Made by a program: the position numbers and the translations under genes. From an uncultured Flavobacteriales bacterium (GTDB lineage Bacteria; Bacteroidota; Bacteroidia; Flavobacteriales_D; Crocinitomicaceae), in assembly GCA_903945495.1 (NCBI GenBank), contig CAJAVU010000110.1:1-40017 (forward strand): DNA of 40,017 bases, written 5' to 3'. Positions 8,909 through 17,448 of this stretch are shown here, in pieces. Positions within the stretch are counted from its first letter, which is position 1, and each line of letters begins with the position of its first letter. A model generated the notes under the pieces. That model saw nothing but the letters and a program-made list of their open reading frames with translations. It made no database searches and was not told the origin of the DNA.

Positions 8909-11200
8909 TTAATCTTCTAATACCGTAAGATTTGCAAAACGCAATAAAACTGTTTTAGCGCCATGATGTGGAAAGAAAATGGTCGCCTTTTTGTCAGCGC
9001 CGTCACCTTCAAGTTTCGTTACTTTTCCTTTTCCAAATCGGTCATGCATTACATTGAATCCAACTTTCAAATCTGCTGTAGTTTTGTTGGATGCAGCCGA
9101 ACTCGCTGATTTGTTAATGTCAGCGACAGCTTTAAACGAACCTGCAGGCGTTCCTAATGATTTGTTTAAGCCACCTGTAAATGGTTTATCGAAACTTTGT
9201 ACGCGACCCGACAAGGATCTCCCAGCTCCACGTTGTTGTGTTTCAACATTCAAGTACTGCGGATCAATTTCATCAATAAATCGACTTGGTTCTGAGGAAA
9301 CCAAATTTCCCCAAATAAAGCGAGAAGTAGCATAGGATAAGGAACAAGTTGTTTTTGCACGCGTTAATGCTACGTAGAATAATCGTCGTTCTTCTTCAAG
9401 TTCCGTACGTGAATTCAAGGCCATTTGTGAAGGGAATAAATTCTCTTCCAAACCAACTAAGAAAACATGTGGAAATTCCAGTCCTTTACTAGAGTGAATC
9501 GTCATCAAGGTAACATGATTTTTCTCATCTCCTTTATCTTCATCAGCATCTGTTAATAAGGCAACGTCAATCATAAATTCAGACAAGGAACTATCACCTT
9601 CATCGCCTTGAGAAATGGTAAATTCTTTCAAACCGGCCAATAACTCTTCGATATTTTGGTAACGTTCAACTTCCTCAGGACCTTTGTCCTTTTCGTTGTA
9701 CAATTCTTTTAAAATTCCAGATGATTTAGCAATTGTTTGTCCCAAATCATACGCATTCATTTTGTCCAATGAGGCAGTAAAACTGTTGATCATCGTTGTA
9801 AACTCGTACAATTTTGTTTTGGTGCCTGTGTTAAGTGCAACTGGATATTGATTTGTATTTGAAATAACATCCCACATACTTACGCCGTAATTATTGGCAG
9901 CAATAATGATATTTTCGATAGATGTTTTCCCAATTCCTCTGCGTGGATAGTTGATTACACGTTTCAATGCTTCTTCATCACGAGGATTTGTTGTCAAGCG
10001 GAAATAAGCTAATATGTCTTTGATTTCCTTGCGTTGATAAAACGAAAGTCCACCATAAATTTTATATGGAATATTCAATTTTCTCAAGGCTTCCTCAAAA
10101 GAACGCGATTGCTTATTTGTTCGATAAAGAATGGCGAAATCATTAAAACTTGGAACACCTCCTTGTTTTAAATCGAAGATACGATTTGTAATAACTTTTC
10201 CTTCTTCGTTATCCGTTAATGTTCGAATGACAGCAATTTTTGCTCCTTCATTATTATCTGTCCAAACATTTTTCTTGATTTGATCTTGATTTTTCGCAAT
10301 GATGCTATTTGCGGCTTCAACAATATTTTTTGAAGAACGATAGTTTTGCTCCAATTTGAACAATTTGAAATCAGGATAATCTTTTCTAAAGTTCAGAATG
10401 TTTTGAATGTTCGCTCCACGGAACGAGTAAATACTTTGCGCATCATCGCCAACAACACAGATATTCTCATAAACAGCTGCCAATTTTTTAACGATTAAGT
10501 ATTGCGCATAATTCGTATCCTGGTACTCATCCACCAAAATGTATTTGAACTTTTGCTGATAATAGTGAAGAACATCAGGGAAATCGCGCAATAAAACATT
10601 CGTTTGAAACAATAAATCGTCAAAATCCATTGCTCCGGCTTTGAAACAACGCGTAACATATGTTTTGTAAATCTTCGCAAGTTCTGGACGTCTTGACTGA
10701 TTATCTTCATTTAAGATCTCAGCATTTTGAGCATAAGCGTCAGCTGAAATCAAATTGTTTTTTGCTGAAGAAATACGTCCAAGGACCATTCCAGGCTTAT
10801 AGACTTTATCATCAAGGTTTAATTCTTTGATGATGTCTTTGAGTAAACTCTTTGAATCCTGTGTATCGTAAATCGTGAAATTACTTGGGTAACCCAAACG
10901 ATCGGCATTGTAACGCAAGATGCGCGAAAAAACCGAGTGAAATGTTCCCATTGTGATATTCTTTGCTTCACCGCCACCGACGATATGTCCAATACGTTCA
11001 GACATTTCTTTTGCAGCTTTGTTTGTAAAAGTCAAGGCCATGACATTGAATGGATCAATTCCTTGTTCCATCATGTAGGCAATACGAAATGTAAGCACAC
11101 GCGTTTTTCCTGAACCAGCTCCAGCAATCACCATTGTTGGTCCATAAATTGACTCGACAGCCTCGCGCTGACTTTGATTTAATTCGTCCAAATAACTCAT
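8909..11200 (-). CDS. uvrD: UvrD/PcrA-type ATP-dependent DNA helicase
   Basis: Superfamily 1A 3'-5' DNA helicase used in nucleotide-excision and mismatch repair and in clearing stalled replication or transcription complexes. The Q-motif LNQSQREAV is at residues 7-15, Walker A GAGSGKT with Lys32, Walker B DEYQDT near residue 226, motif III VVGDDAQSIYSFRGA, motif IV-like QNYRSS, motif V VTLMTIHSSKGLEFPHVFLVG and motif VI RRLFYVALTRA. The C-terminal 50 residues (VMHDRFGKGKVTKLEG ... ATIFFPHHGAKTVLLRF) form the Tudor-like domain typical of PcrA/UvrD. At 763 residues it is full length. It is a single-gene unit, divergent from fbaA. PcrA is an equally good name. Confidence 0.93.
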   Translation of the reverse strand: MSYLDELNQSQREAVESIYGPTMVIAGAGSGKTRVLTFRIAYMMEQGIDPFNVMALTFTNKAAKEMSERIGHIVGGGEAKNITMGTFHSVFSRILRYNADRLGYPSNFTIYDTQDSKSLLKDIIKELNLDDKVYKPGMVLGRISSAKNNLISADAYAQNAEILNEDNQSRRPELAKIYKTYVTRCFKAGAMDFDDLLFQTNVLLRDFPDVLHYYQQKFKYILVDEYQDTNYAQYLIVKKLAAVYENICVVGDDAQSIYSFRGANIQNILNFRKDYPDFKLFKLEQNYRSSKNIVEAANSIIAKNQDQIKKNVWTDNNEGAKIAVIRTLTDNEEGKVITNRIFDLKQGGVPSFNDFAILYRTNKQSRSFEEALRKLNIPYKIYGGLSFYQRKEIKDILAYFRLTTNPRDEEALKRVINYPRRGIGKTSIENIIIAANNYGVSMWDVISNTNQYPVALNTGTKTKLYEFTTMINSFTASLDKMNAYDLGQTIAKSSGILKELYNEKDKGPEEVERYQNIEELLAGLKEFTISQGDEGDSSLSEFMIDVALLTDADEDKGDEKNHVTLMTIHSSKGLEFPHVFLVGLEENLFPSQMALNSRTELEEERRLFYVALTRAKTTCSLSYATSRFIWGNLVSSEPSRFIDEIDPQYLNVETQQRGAGRSLSGRVQSFDKPFTGGLNKSLGTPAGSFKAVADINKSASSAASNKTTADLKVGFNVMHDRFGKGKVTKLEGDGADKKATIFFPHHGAKTVLLRFANLTVLED

Positions 11201-11325
11201 AGGGAAGACAATATGAGCAAAGATAATAAAACCACCTTGAACGGATTGACGTCCGAATCTAGAGATATCAACAATTTTGATTTAATGATTTGAGAATTTG
11301 TCCTTTTGATTTTTTTAATCATACA

Positions 11326-11356
11326 TTGAAGGTCAATAATTAAATTACTACCTTTG
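11326..11356 (+). promoter_or_regulatory. fbaA promoter (-33 TTG, -7 TACCTTTG)
   Basis: TTG at 11326-11328 and TACCTTTG at 11349-11356 are separated by 20 bases, a full match to the Bacteroidota primary promoter pattern. Transcription would start near 11362, about 20 bases before the ATG. Confidence 0.7.
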
Positions 11357-11380
11357 AACCCATAATTTTTTTAAATAGCT

Positions 11381-12448
11381 ATGTCTCATAATATTAAACC
11401 AGGTGTTGCAACAGGCGACGATGTACAAAAGATTTTCGACTATGCAAAAGAGAAAGGTTTTGCATTGCCAGCTGTTAATGTTACAAGTTCAAGTACAGTA
11501 AATGCTGTTATTGAAACTGCTGCAAAAGTTAATTCACCTGTGATTATTCAATTTTCAAACGGTGGAGCGCACTACAATGCAGGAAAAGGTTTGTCGAATG
11601 AAAATGAAAAAGCTGCAATTGCTGGTGGTATTGCTGGTGCATTACATGTACATACGTTAGCTGAAGCTTATGGCGCAACGGTAATTTTGCATACAGATCA
11701 TTGTGCTAAGAAATTATTGCCTTGGATTGATGGATTGTTGGATGCGAGTGAAAAACATTTCGCTCAAACTGGGAAACCTTTGTATAGCTCTCACATGATT
11801 GATTTATCAGAAGAACCAATCGAAGAGAATATTGAGATCTGTAAAGAATACTTAGCTCGTATGAGTAAAATGGGTATGACGTTAGAGATTGAATTAGGAA
11901 TTACTGGTGGAGAAGAAGATGGTGTTGATAATTCGGATGTTGATAGTTCTAAATTATATACACAGCCTGCTGAAGTAGCATATGCTTACGAAGAATTATT
12001 AAAAGTTTCGAATCGCTTTACAATTGCGGCTGCTTTTGGAAATGTGCATGGCGTTTATAAACCAGGAAACGTAAAATTGACTCCGAAAATCTTGAAAAAT
12101 TCACAAGAATACGTTCAAGAGAAATTCAATACAGGAGCGAATCCAGTTGATTTTGTATTCCATGGAGGAAGTGGTTCAACATTAGAAGAAATTCGAGAGG
12201 CAATCAGCTATGGTGTTATTAAAATGAATATTGATACGGATTTACAATTTGCGTTTACAGAAGGTGTGCGCGATTATGTTGTGAACCATGTAGACTATTT
12301 GAAAACACAAATCGGTAATCCTGAAGGAGACGACAAGCCAAATAAAAAATATTACGATCCACGTAAATGGATGCGTGAAGGTGAGTTGACGTTTATTAAG
12401 CGTTTGGAACAAGCATTCGAGGATTTGAATGCTATAAATGTTTTATAA
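11381..12448 (+). CDS. fbaA: Class II fructose-bisphosphate aldolase
   Basis: Zinc-dependent aldolase that interconverts fructose-1,6-bisphosphate with dihydroxyacetone phosphate and glyceraldehyde-3-phosphate in glycolysis and gluconeogenesis. The 355-residue length and sequence resemble the class IIa E. coli FbaA (359 residues). The Zn/catalytic segment ILHTDHCAKKLLPWIDG is near residue 106, the acidic ELGITGGEEDGVD loop near residue 180, a Zn-ligand GNVHGVYKPG near 230, and the phosphate-binding VFHGGSGST near 270. It has its own promoter with a short leader. accD follows after 58 bases that contain an 11-bp hairpin without a T-run, so transcription may continue into accD. Confidence 0.95.
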   Translation: MSHNIKPGVATGDDVQKIFDYAKEKGFALPAVNVTSSSTVNAVIETAAKVNSPVIIQFSNGGAHYNAGKGLSNENEKAAIAGGIAGALHVHTLAEAYGATVILHTDHCAKKLLPWIDGLLDASEKHFAQTGKPLYSSHMIDLSEEPIEENIEICKEYLARMSKMGMTLEIELGITGGEEDGVDNSDVDSSKLYTQPAEVAYAYEELLKVSNRFTIAAAFGNVHGVYKPGNVKLTPKILKNSQEYVQEKFNTGANPVDFVFHGGSGSTLEEIREAISYGVIKMNIDTDLQFAFTEGVRDYVVNHVDYLKTQIGNPEGDDKPNKKYYDPRKWMREGELTFIKRLEQAFEDLNAINVL

Positions 12449-12463
12449 GTTGAAAATTAAAAG

Positions 12464-12489
12464 ATTTGAGAATTGAAAAATTCTCAAAT
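12464..12489. repeat. Hairpin between fbaA and accD
   Basis: A perfect 11-bp inverted repeat (12464-12474 with 12479-12489) around a GAAA loop. It lacks a T-tract on either strand, so it is not a standard terminator. Its left arm is also present upstream of fbaA at 11287-11298. Confidence 0.6.
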
Positions 12490-12506
12490 AATAAATAAAA
12501 GAAACG

Positions 12507-13352
12507 ATGAGTTGGTTTAAGAGAAGCAAAGAAGGAATTACAACTTCTACGAGCGAGAAAAAAGAAACACCAGAAGGATTATGGTCTAAATGTTCGAATT
12601 GTAAGACCTTATTTACAATGGACGATTTAGAGAAAAATGCATTTGTATGTGATCGTTGTTCACACCACGAACGCATTGGTTCTGATGAGTATTTTCATAT
12701 TTTATTTGATGGCGGAAAATATACTGAGCTAGATGCTGATTTAGTATCTGGTGACCCATTGAATTTTGAGGATACAAAAAAATACGTTGACCGCGTTAAA
12801 GCAACACAAAAAGCAACTGGATTGAAAGATGCAATCCGCACAGCCAAAGGTCAATTGGATGGAATGGATTTCGTTGTTGCTGCAATGGATTTTTCATTTA
12901 TTGGTGGTTCATTAGGAGCTGTTATGGGAGAGAAAATTGCACGAGCAATTGATGAAGCAATTAAAATTAAAGCACCTTTCATGATTATTTCTAAATCAGG
13001 AGGAGCTCGTATGATGGAAGCAGGTTATTCCTTAATGCAAATGGCGAAAGTTTCAGGTAAACTTGGACAATTGTCAGAACATAAATTACCTTACATTTCG
13101 TTCTTAACAGATCCGACAACTGGTGGTGTAACCGCTTCGTTTGCAATGTTAGGAGATATCAATATCGCTGAGCCAAATGCATTGATTGCGTTTGCTGGAC
13201 CACGTGTTGTGAAAGAAACAATCGGTCGCGATTTACCAGAAGGATTCCAAACATCGGAATTCGTTCTTGAGCATGGATTCTTGGATTACATAGTCGATAG
13301 AACACATTTGAAAGAAACATTATCAATGTCATTGAAACTTTTCAAAAACTAA
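12507..13352 (+). CDS. accD: Acetyl-CoA carboxylase carboxyltransferase subunit beta
   Basis: Beta subunit of the carboxyltransferase that moves CO2 from carboxybiotin to acetyl-CoA, giving malonyl-CoA for fatty-acid synthesis; its partner is AccA, which is not in the window. The N-terminal zinc ribbon is intact with Cys29, Cys32, Cys48 and Cys51. The crotonase-fold domain follows, with [12 protein letters not shown], the [12 protein letters not shown] loop and [16 protein letters not shown]. At 281 residues it has the usual length. It may share the fbaA transcript as well as having its own start. A strong terminator follows at 13357-13386. Confidence 0.95.
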   Translation: MSWFKRSKEGITTSTSEKKETPEGLWSKCSNCKTLFTMDDLEKNAFVCDRCSHHERIGSDEYFHILFDGGKYTELDADLVSGDPLNFEDTKKYVDRVKATQKATGLKDAIRTAKGQLDGMDFVVAAMDFSFIGGSLGAVMGEKIARAIDEAIKIKAPFMIISKSGGARMMEAGYSLMQMAKVSGKLGQLSEHKLPYISFLTDPTTGGVTASFAMLGDINIAEPNALIAFAGPRVVKETIGRDLPEGFQTSEFVLEHGFLDYIVDRTHLKETLSMSLKLFKN

Positions 13353-13356
13353 TAGC

Positions 13357-13386
13357 AAGTCCCACTAAATTGTGGGACTTTTTTTT
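13357..13386 (+). terminator. Rho-independent terminator of accD
   Basis: A 9-bp perfect stem (13357-13365 with 13372-13380), 6-base loop, then a T-run to 13386. The next gene's ATG is at 13389, only 2 bases after the T-run. Confidence 0.9.
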
Positions 13387-13388
13387 AC

Positions 13389-13952
13389 ATGGAAATTCAA
13401 CTAGTTAAAGCAAACGAACTTCAAGTCTCAGAATGGGCGGGAGGAAAGACAACTCAATTGTACATCTATCCTGCATCAGCTGATTTCTCAAAAAAAGATT
13501 TTGCTTACAGAATAAGCACGGCAACCGTTGAGTTGGAAGAATCGGCCTTCACTCCCTTTCCGAATTACAATCGAAAACTGATGATTTTGGAAGGGGTATT
13601 GGATTTGTTTCACGATGACCAATACGCGATTCAATTACACCCCTTTGATCAAGATGCATTTTCCGGTGATTGGATTAGCCATTCCAAAGGAAAAGTGATT
13701 GATTACAATGTAATTTTCACATCTAACTATTCGTCTGAAATTTTTCATTTTGAACTTTCGAAAGGAGAAGAGGTGAAATTGAATTGCAAAGACACAACCT
13801 TGCTTTATGTGTTATATGGAGAAATTGCAGTTTCAAAAGGCAGTGCACAACAGAAAGATGTAATCATCATTGAAGGTCAAGGAGAATTAGTGATTAACGC
13901 GTCTTCGGATTCACTCATTGTTGTTACGGAAGTAAATAAAATCGAAGAATAA
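13389..13952 (+). CDS. HutD/Ves family protein
   Basis: A 187-residue cupin-like protein of the HutD (Ves) family. The N-terminal signature ANELQVSEWAGGKTTQLYIYP matches the W-x-G-G-x-T-T-Q-L-x-I-x-P core of that family, followed by FAYRISTATVELEESAFTPFPNYNRKLMILEG, the expected first cupin strands. HutD proteins are often found with histidine-utilisation genes and are linked to histidine or urocanate availability; Ves of E. coli is cold-induced. No hut genes are nearby, so the role here is open. The ATG lies immediately after the accD terminator, leaving no room for an ordinary promoter and leader. Expression may depend on read-through or on a promoter inside accD. Confidence 0.85.
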   Translation: MEIQLVKANELQVSEWAGGKTTQLYIYPASADFSKKDFAYRISTATVELEESAFTPFPNYNRKLMILEGVLDLFHDDQYAIQLHPFDQDAFSGDWISHSKGKVIDYNVIFTSNYSSEIFHFELSKGEEVKLNCKDTTLLYVLYGEIAVSKGSAQQKDVIIIEGQGELVINASSDSLIVVTEVNKIEE

Positions 13953-13985
13953 TCATGGGAACGTAGGCGTTTCAAAAAAAAAGAT

Positions 13986-13993
13986 TATCTTTG
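13986..13993 (+). promoter_or_regulatory. -7 box of the rpsO promoter
   Basis: TATCTTTG matches TAnnTTTG exactly. Transcription would start near 14000, giving a leader of about 60 bases before the rpsO ATG. The -33 region is poor. Confidence 0.6.
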
Positions 13994-14061
13994 CCCGTCG
14001 ATTTGCAAGAACGTGGTGTTTTTGGATCGGCTACATAAGAATCATTTAATTAAATATTGGC

Positions 14062-14331
14062 ATGTACATTAACACAGAAATTAAAAAAGAGATTTTCGCT
14101 AAACACGGTGGAGCAGAGACTAACACAGGTTCAGCAGAAGGTCAAATTGCATTGTTCACATTTCGTATTTCTAACTTAACGGAGCACTTGAAAAAGAACC
14201 GTAAAGATTTCGGAACACAACGTTCTTTGCAGTTATTAGTTGGTAAAAGAAGATCTTTACTTGACTATTTAAAAAGAAAAGATATCGAAAGATACCGTGC
14301 TATCGTTAAAGAATTAGGCTTACGTCGTTAA
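14062..14331 (+). CDS. rpsO: 30S ribosomal protein S15
   Basis: Primary 16S rRNA-binding protein of the small-subunit platform. The 89-residue length is exactly that of the family, with GSAEGQIALFTFRISNLTEHLKKNRKDFGTQRSLQLLVGKRRSLLDYLKRKD as the rRNA-binding helices and the terminal RYRAIVKELGLRR. It precedes pnp as in many bacteria, but a terminator and a four-helix-bundle gene now lie between them. The leader of about 60 bases could carry S15 autoregulation. Confidence 0.97.
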   Translation: MYINTEIKKEIFAKHGGAETNTGSAEGQIALFTFRISNLTEHLKKNRKDFGTQRSLQLLVGKRRSLLDYLKRKDIERYRAIVKELGLRR

Positions 14332-14362
14332 TTCTTGTACGAACACAACAAGTTTATTGGAG

Positions 14363-14396
14363 GGGGCATTCGAAGTTATTCGACTGTCCCTTTTTT
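14363..14396 (+). terminator. Rho-independent terminator of rpsO
   Basis: A 12-bp stem (14363-14374 with 14379-14390) with one G-U pair and one mismatch, GTTA loop, then six T (14391-14396). Confidence 0.85.
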
Positions 14397-14437
14397 GTTT
14401 TAAATGGACAAATTGAAAAAAGAATTCAGGACGTTAG

Positions 14438-14888
14438 GACTATAAGACTGATCTCTTTTTTAAATGAATTTTTGTGAATGAAAAAAAGTCATAATTTCAG
14501 GGAGCTAAAAATTTGGCAAGATTCAATGAGTCTGGTTAAGGTTGTTTATGATATTACGTCTAAATTACCAATGGAAGAACGATTTGGATTTATTTCACAA
14601 TTAAATAGATGCTCGGTTTCCATTCCTTCAAATATTGCTGAAGGATCAGGAAGAAGTAGTGAAAAAGAATTTGTGAGATTTCTTGAAATTGCAATTTCAT
14701 CAAGTTATGAATTAGAAACACAATTAATATTAATAAATGAGATTTTTGGGCTAGAAGTAAAAAATGTATTAGAAGATCTAACAAATCTTCAAATTAAAAT
14801 TGGAGCTTTCAAGCGAAGAATTAATAATGACAGAATTGAAAACAAGTCTTAATGTCTTTAAGTCATAGTATCTTAAAGTCTTATAGTC
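14438..14888. mobile_element. Inverted-repeat-bounded insertion carrying a four-helix-bundle gene
   Basis: GACTATAAGACT at 14438-14449 and its exact reverse complement at 14877-14888 enclose the four-helix-bundle gene. The right end also has further degenerate copies of the AAGTCTTA-like word (14844-14880). The unit separates rpsO from pnp, a pair that is adjacent in most bacteria. No transposase is present, so any mobility would be passive or historical. The label as a mobile unit is inference from the arms and the split gene pair. Confidence 0.45.
14478..14852 (+). CDS. Four-helix-bundle protein (23S rRNA intervening-sequence protein family)
   Basis: A 124-residue all-alpha protein of the S23/four-helix-bundle family, known as the ORF in 23S rRNA intervening sequences and related in fold to bAvd of diversity-generating retroelements. 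Diagnostic features are FRELKIWQDSMSLVKVVYDI at the start, the central SQLNRCSVSIPSNIAEGSGRSSEKEFVRFLEIAISSSYELETQL and a charged C-terminus. Its molecular role is unknown; the fold forms oligomers and may bind nucleic acid. It lies between rpsO and pnp inside a 12-bp inverted repeat, and no reverse transcriptase is present, so a diversity-generating role is not supported here. Confidence 0.88.
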   Translation: MKKSHNFRELKIWQDSMSLVKVVYDITSKLPMEERFGFISQLNRCSVSIPSNIAEGSGRSSEKEFVRFLEIAISSSYELETQLILINEIFGLEVKNVLEDLTNLQIKIGAFKRRINNDRIENKS

Positions 14889-14911
14889 TATAAATAAGCA
14901 ATAAATAAAAG

Positions 14912-17056
14912 ATGAATATAGGAACAAGAAAGTCAATGATGACCGGAGGGAAAGAAATTTCCATTGAAACCGGAAAGTTGGCTAAACAGGCAGATGGGTC
15001 TGTTGTAGTAAGAATGGGAGACACAATGTTGTTAGCAACAGTTGTAGCAGCTCCTGAAGCAAAAGAAGGAGTTGATTTCCTTCCTTTAACAGTTGATTAC
15101 CGTGAGAAATACTCAGCAGCTGGACGTTTTCCAGGTGGATTCTTCCGTAGAGAAGCGCGTCCATCAGAGAACGAAATTTTAATCATGCGTTTAGTTGACC
15201 GCGCTTTGCGTCCACTTTTCCCAGATGATTATCACGCTGAAGTTCAATTGATGATTCAATTGTTATCGTATGATGGAGTTAACAATCCTGATACATTATG
15301 TGGTTTAGCGGCATCAGCGGCAATCGCAGTATCAAACATTCCTTTTAACGGTCCAATGTCAGAAGTGAGAGTTGGTCGTGTAAATGGTGAGTGGATCGTT
15401 AATCCAACAATGGCGCAAATTGCAGAAGGTGATATCGATATGATGGTAGCTGGAACAATGAAAGACGTGAACATGATTGAAGGAGAATTCAAAGAAATCT
15501 CTGAATTGGAAATGGTTGAAGCTATTAAATTAGCACACGCTGCAATTATCGAACAATGTCAATTCCAATTAGATTTAGCTGCTGAAATTCCAACAGCAAA
15601 TCCAAAAAGAGAATATTGTCACGAAACTCATGATGCTGATGTTAAAGCAAAAGTATATGAGTTAGCAATGGAAAAATGTAAAGATGTTGCTCGCATGGGC
15701 TTGGCAAATAAAGCAAAAAGAACAGAATTGTTCGATGCAATTAAAGCTGAAGTAAAAGCATCTTATACAGAAGAAGAATTAGCATCTGTTAGTGGATTCA
15801 TTTCTACATACTTCTCAGAAGTTAAGAAAAAAGCTGTTCGTTGGGTGATGTTACATGAAAACAAACGTTTAGATGGACGTAAGTTTGATGAGATTCGTCC
15901 AATTTGGGCTGAAGTTGATTATTTACCAATGGTTCACGGTTCTGCAGTATTTACACGTGGAGAAACGCAATCATTGACAACATTGACATTAGGTGGTAAA
16001 ATGGATGAGCAGTTAATCGATGGAGTTACTTTCCACGGAACTGAGAAATTCTTATTACACTACAATTTCCCTCCATTCTCAACAGGAGAAGCAAAACCAT
16101 TACGTGGAACTTCAAGAAGAGAGATTGGTCACGGAAACTTGGCATTGAGAGCTTTGAAACCAGTTTTACCTGCAGATAACGCTTATACAATTCGTTTGGT
16201 TTCTGATATTTTGGAATCGAATGGTTCTTCTTCAATGGCAACAGTTTGTGCTGGTACATTGGCGTTGATGGATGGTGGTGTTCAAATCACTGCTCCAGTA
16301 TCTGGTATCGCAATGGGATTGGTTGCTGATGATGGTAAATTTGCTGTATTGTCTGATATCTTAGGAGATGAAGATCACTTAGGAGATATGGACTTTAAAG
16401 TAACTGGTACATCTAAAGGTATCACTGCTTGTCAAATGGATATTAAAGTAGATGGTTTACCATACGAAGTATTGATCCAAGCATTGGAGCAAGCGAAAGG
16501 TGGACGTTTACATATCTTAAATAAAATCATTGAAACGATTGCTCAACCAAATCCAGATTTCAAACCACAAACTCCTCGTATTGAAGCGTTCAACGTTCCT
16601 AACGAGATGATTGGTGCGATTATCGGGCCTGGTGGAAAAATCATTCAAGCAATGCAAAAAGAAACAAATACGACAATCACTATCGAGGAATTGCCAACAG
16701 GTGAAGGTCGCGTTCAAATTATGTCAAACAATGGTGATGACATGAATGAAGCTACTCGTCGTATTAAACAAATTGCATTCCCACCAATGGTTGAAGAAGG
16801 AGCTGAATACGAAGGAAAAGTGAAATCAGTGAAAGATTTCGGTTGTTTCGTTGAAATTCTTCCTGGAACAGACGGATTAATCCATATTTCAGAATTCTCT
16901 TGGGAGAAAGTCGCGAAAATGGAGGATGTTTGTAAAGAAGGAGATTTATTGAAATTTAAAGTTGTTGGAAAAGATCCAAAAACGAAAAAATGGAAATTGT
17001 CTCGTAAAGTTCTTTTACCAAGACCAGAGAAAAAAGAAGAGGCAACTCAAGCATAA
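14912..17056 (+). CDS. pnp: Polynucleotide phosphorylase
   Basis: Trimeric 3'-5' exoribonuclease that phosphorolytically degrades mRNA and can add tails. Two RNase PH domains (about residues 5-220 and 305-545) flank an all-alpha linker. The second RNase PH core shows [16 protein letters not shown] and the [20 protein letters not shown] catalytic region, with [22 protein letters not shown] domain follows ([19 protein letters not shown], about 563-620), then an S1 domain ([30 protein letters not shown], about 630-700). The 714 residues are full length. A perfect 12-bp terminator follows. Confidence 0.97.
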   Translation: MNIGTRKSMMTGGKEISIETGKLAKQADGSVVVRMGDTMLLATVVAAPEAKEGVDFLPLTVDYREKYSAAGRFPGGFFRREARPSENEILIMRLVDRALRPLFPDDYHAEVQLMIQLLSYDGVNNPDTLCGLAASAAIAVSNIPFNGPMSEVRVGRVNGEWIVNPTMAQIAEGDIDMMVAGTMKDVNMIEGEFKEISELEMVEAIKLAHAAIIEQCQFQLDLAAEIPTANPKREYCHETHDADVKAKVYELAMEKCKDVARMGLANKAKRTELFDAIKAEVKASYTEEELASVSGFISTYFSEVKKKAVRWVMLHENKRLDGRKFDEIRPIWAEVDYLPMVHGSAVFTRGETQSLTTLTLGGKMDEQLIDGVTFHGTEKFLLHYNFPPFSTGEAKPLRGTSRREIGHGNLALRALKPVLPADNAYTIRLVSDILESNGSSSMATVCAGTLALMDGGVQITAPVSGIAMGLVADDGKFAVLSDILGDEDHLGDMDFKVTGTSKGITACQMDIKVDGLPYEVLIQALEQAKGGRLHILNKIIETIAQPNPDFKPQTPRIEAFNVPNEMIGAIIGPGGKIIQAMQKETNTTITIEELPTGEGRVQIMSNNGDDMNEATRRIKQIAFPPMVEEGAEYEGKVKSVKDFGCFVEILPGTDGLIHISEFSWEKVAKMEDVCKEGDLLKFKVVGKDPKTKKWKLSRKVLLPRPEKKEEATQA

Positions 17057-17075
17057 GTAAAAATTAATTCATTTG

Positions 17076-17108
17076 AGATTGTTGACTGAAAAAGTCAACA
17101 ATCTTTTT
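17076..17108 (+). terminator. Rho-independent terminator of pnp
   Basis: A perfect 12-bp stem (17076-17087 with 17093-17104), 5-base loop, then five T including the last stem base. The next ATG is at 17121. Confidence 0.88.
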
Positions 17109-17120
17109 AAAATACAAATT

Positions 17121-17375
17121 ATGGCTAGTAGAAAAGATTTGAAAAGAAACCTAAACAATATGGTTTTTGATATCGTTGAAGAGTGTTTTACAATACAATT
17201 AATGGATGAATCAAAATTTGCTGTTGCAGATGAAATGATTGACAAAGCTGCAAATTTTCAAGAAGCAATGTTGACTAAAATCAATGGAGCTAAAACAAAA
17301 GCTGATTTCAGACCAATTTGTGAAGAAATTGAAAACACAGCAATTGAATTTATCACAAAATTGAATGCGTTGTAA
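17121..17375 (+). CDS. Small protein of unknown function
   Basis: An 84-residue cytoplasmic protein (MASRKDLKRNLNNMVFDIVEECF). It is predicted largely alpha-helical, acidic in the C-terminal half and has two Cys. No signal peptide or membrane segment is visible. I do not recognise a named domain; proteins starting with a similar SRKDLK...DIVEEC pattern seem familiar from Bacteroidota but have no assigned role. The ATG at 17121 was chosen because the upstream in-frame extension to 17073 runs through the pnp terminator. Its own terminator follows at 17411-17438. Confidence 0.75.
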   Translation: MASRKDLKRNLNNMVFDIVEECFTIQLMDESKFAVADEMIDKAANFQEAMLTKINGAKTKADFRPICEEIENTAIEFITKLNAL

Positions 17376-17410
17376 TTAATTCTACAATTCAAACAAAATA
17401 AATTATTTTT

Positions 17411-17438
17411 AAAGCGGGTATTGTTGCCCGCTTTTTTT
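17411..17438 (+). terminator. Rho-independent terminator after the 84-residue protein gene
   Basis: GC-rich stem AAAGCGGG (17411-17418) with CCCGCTTT (17427-17434), 8-base loop, then a T-run to 17438. The next gene starts at 17449. Confidence 0.85.
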
Positions 17439-17448
17439 ATTTCAGAAA

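Noticed and set aside
8979-9335. 118-codon plus-strand frame within the helicase gene
   Set aside because: It is antisense to the helicase C-terminus, which is clearly conserved; no independent support.
14478-14852. Diversity-generating retroelement accessory gene (bAvd)
   Set aside because: The fold is related, but no reverse transcriptase, template repeat or variable repeat is present in the window.
17073-17120. Longer N-terminus for the 84-residue protein
   Set aside because: The extension translates the perfect pnp terminator; the ATG at 17121 is a normal start.
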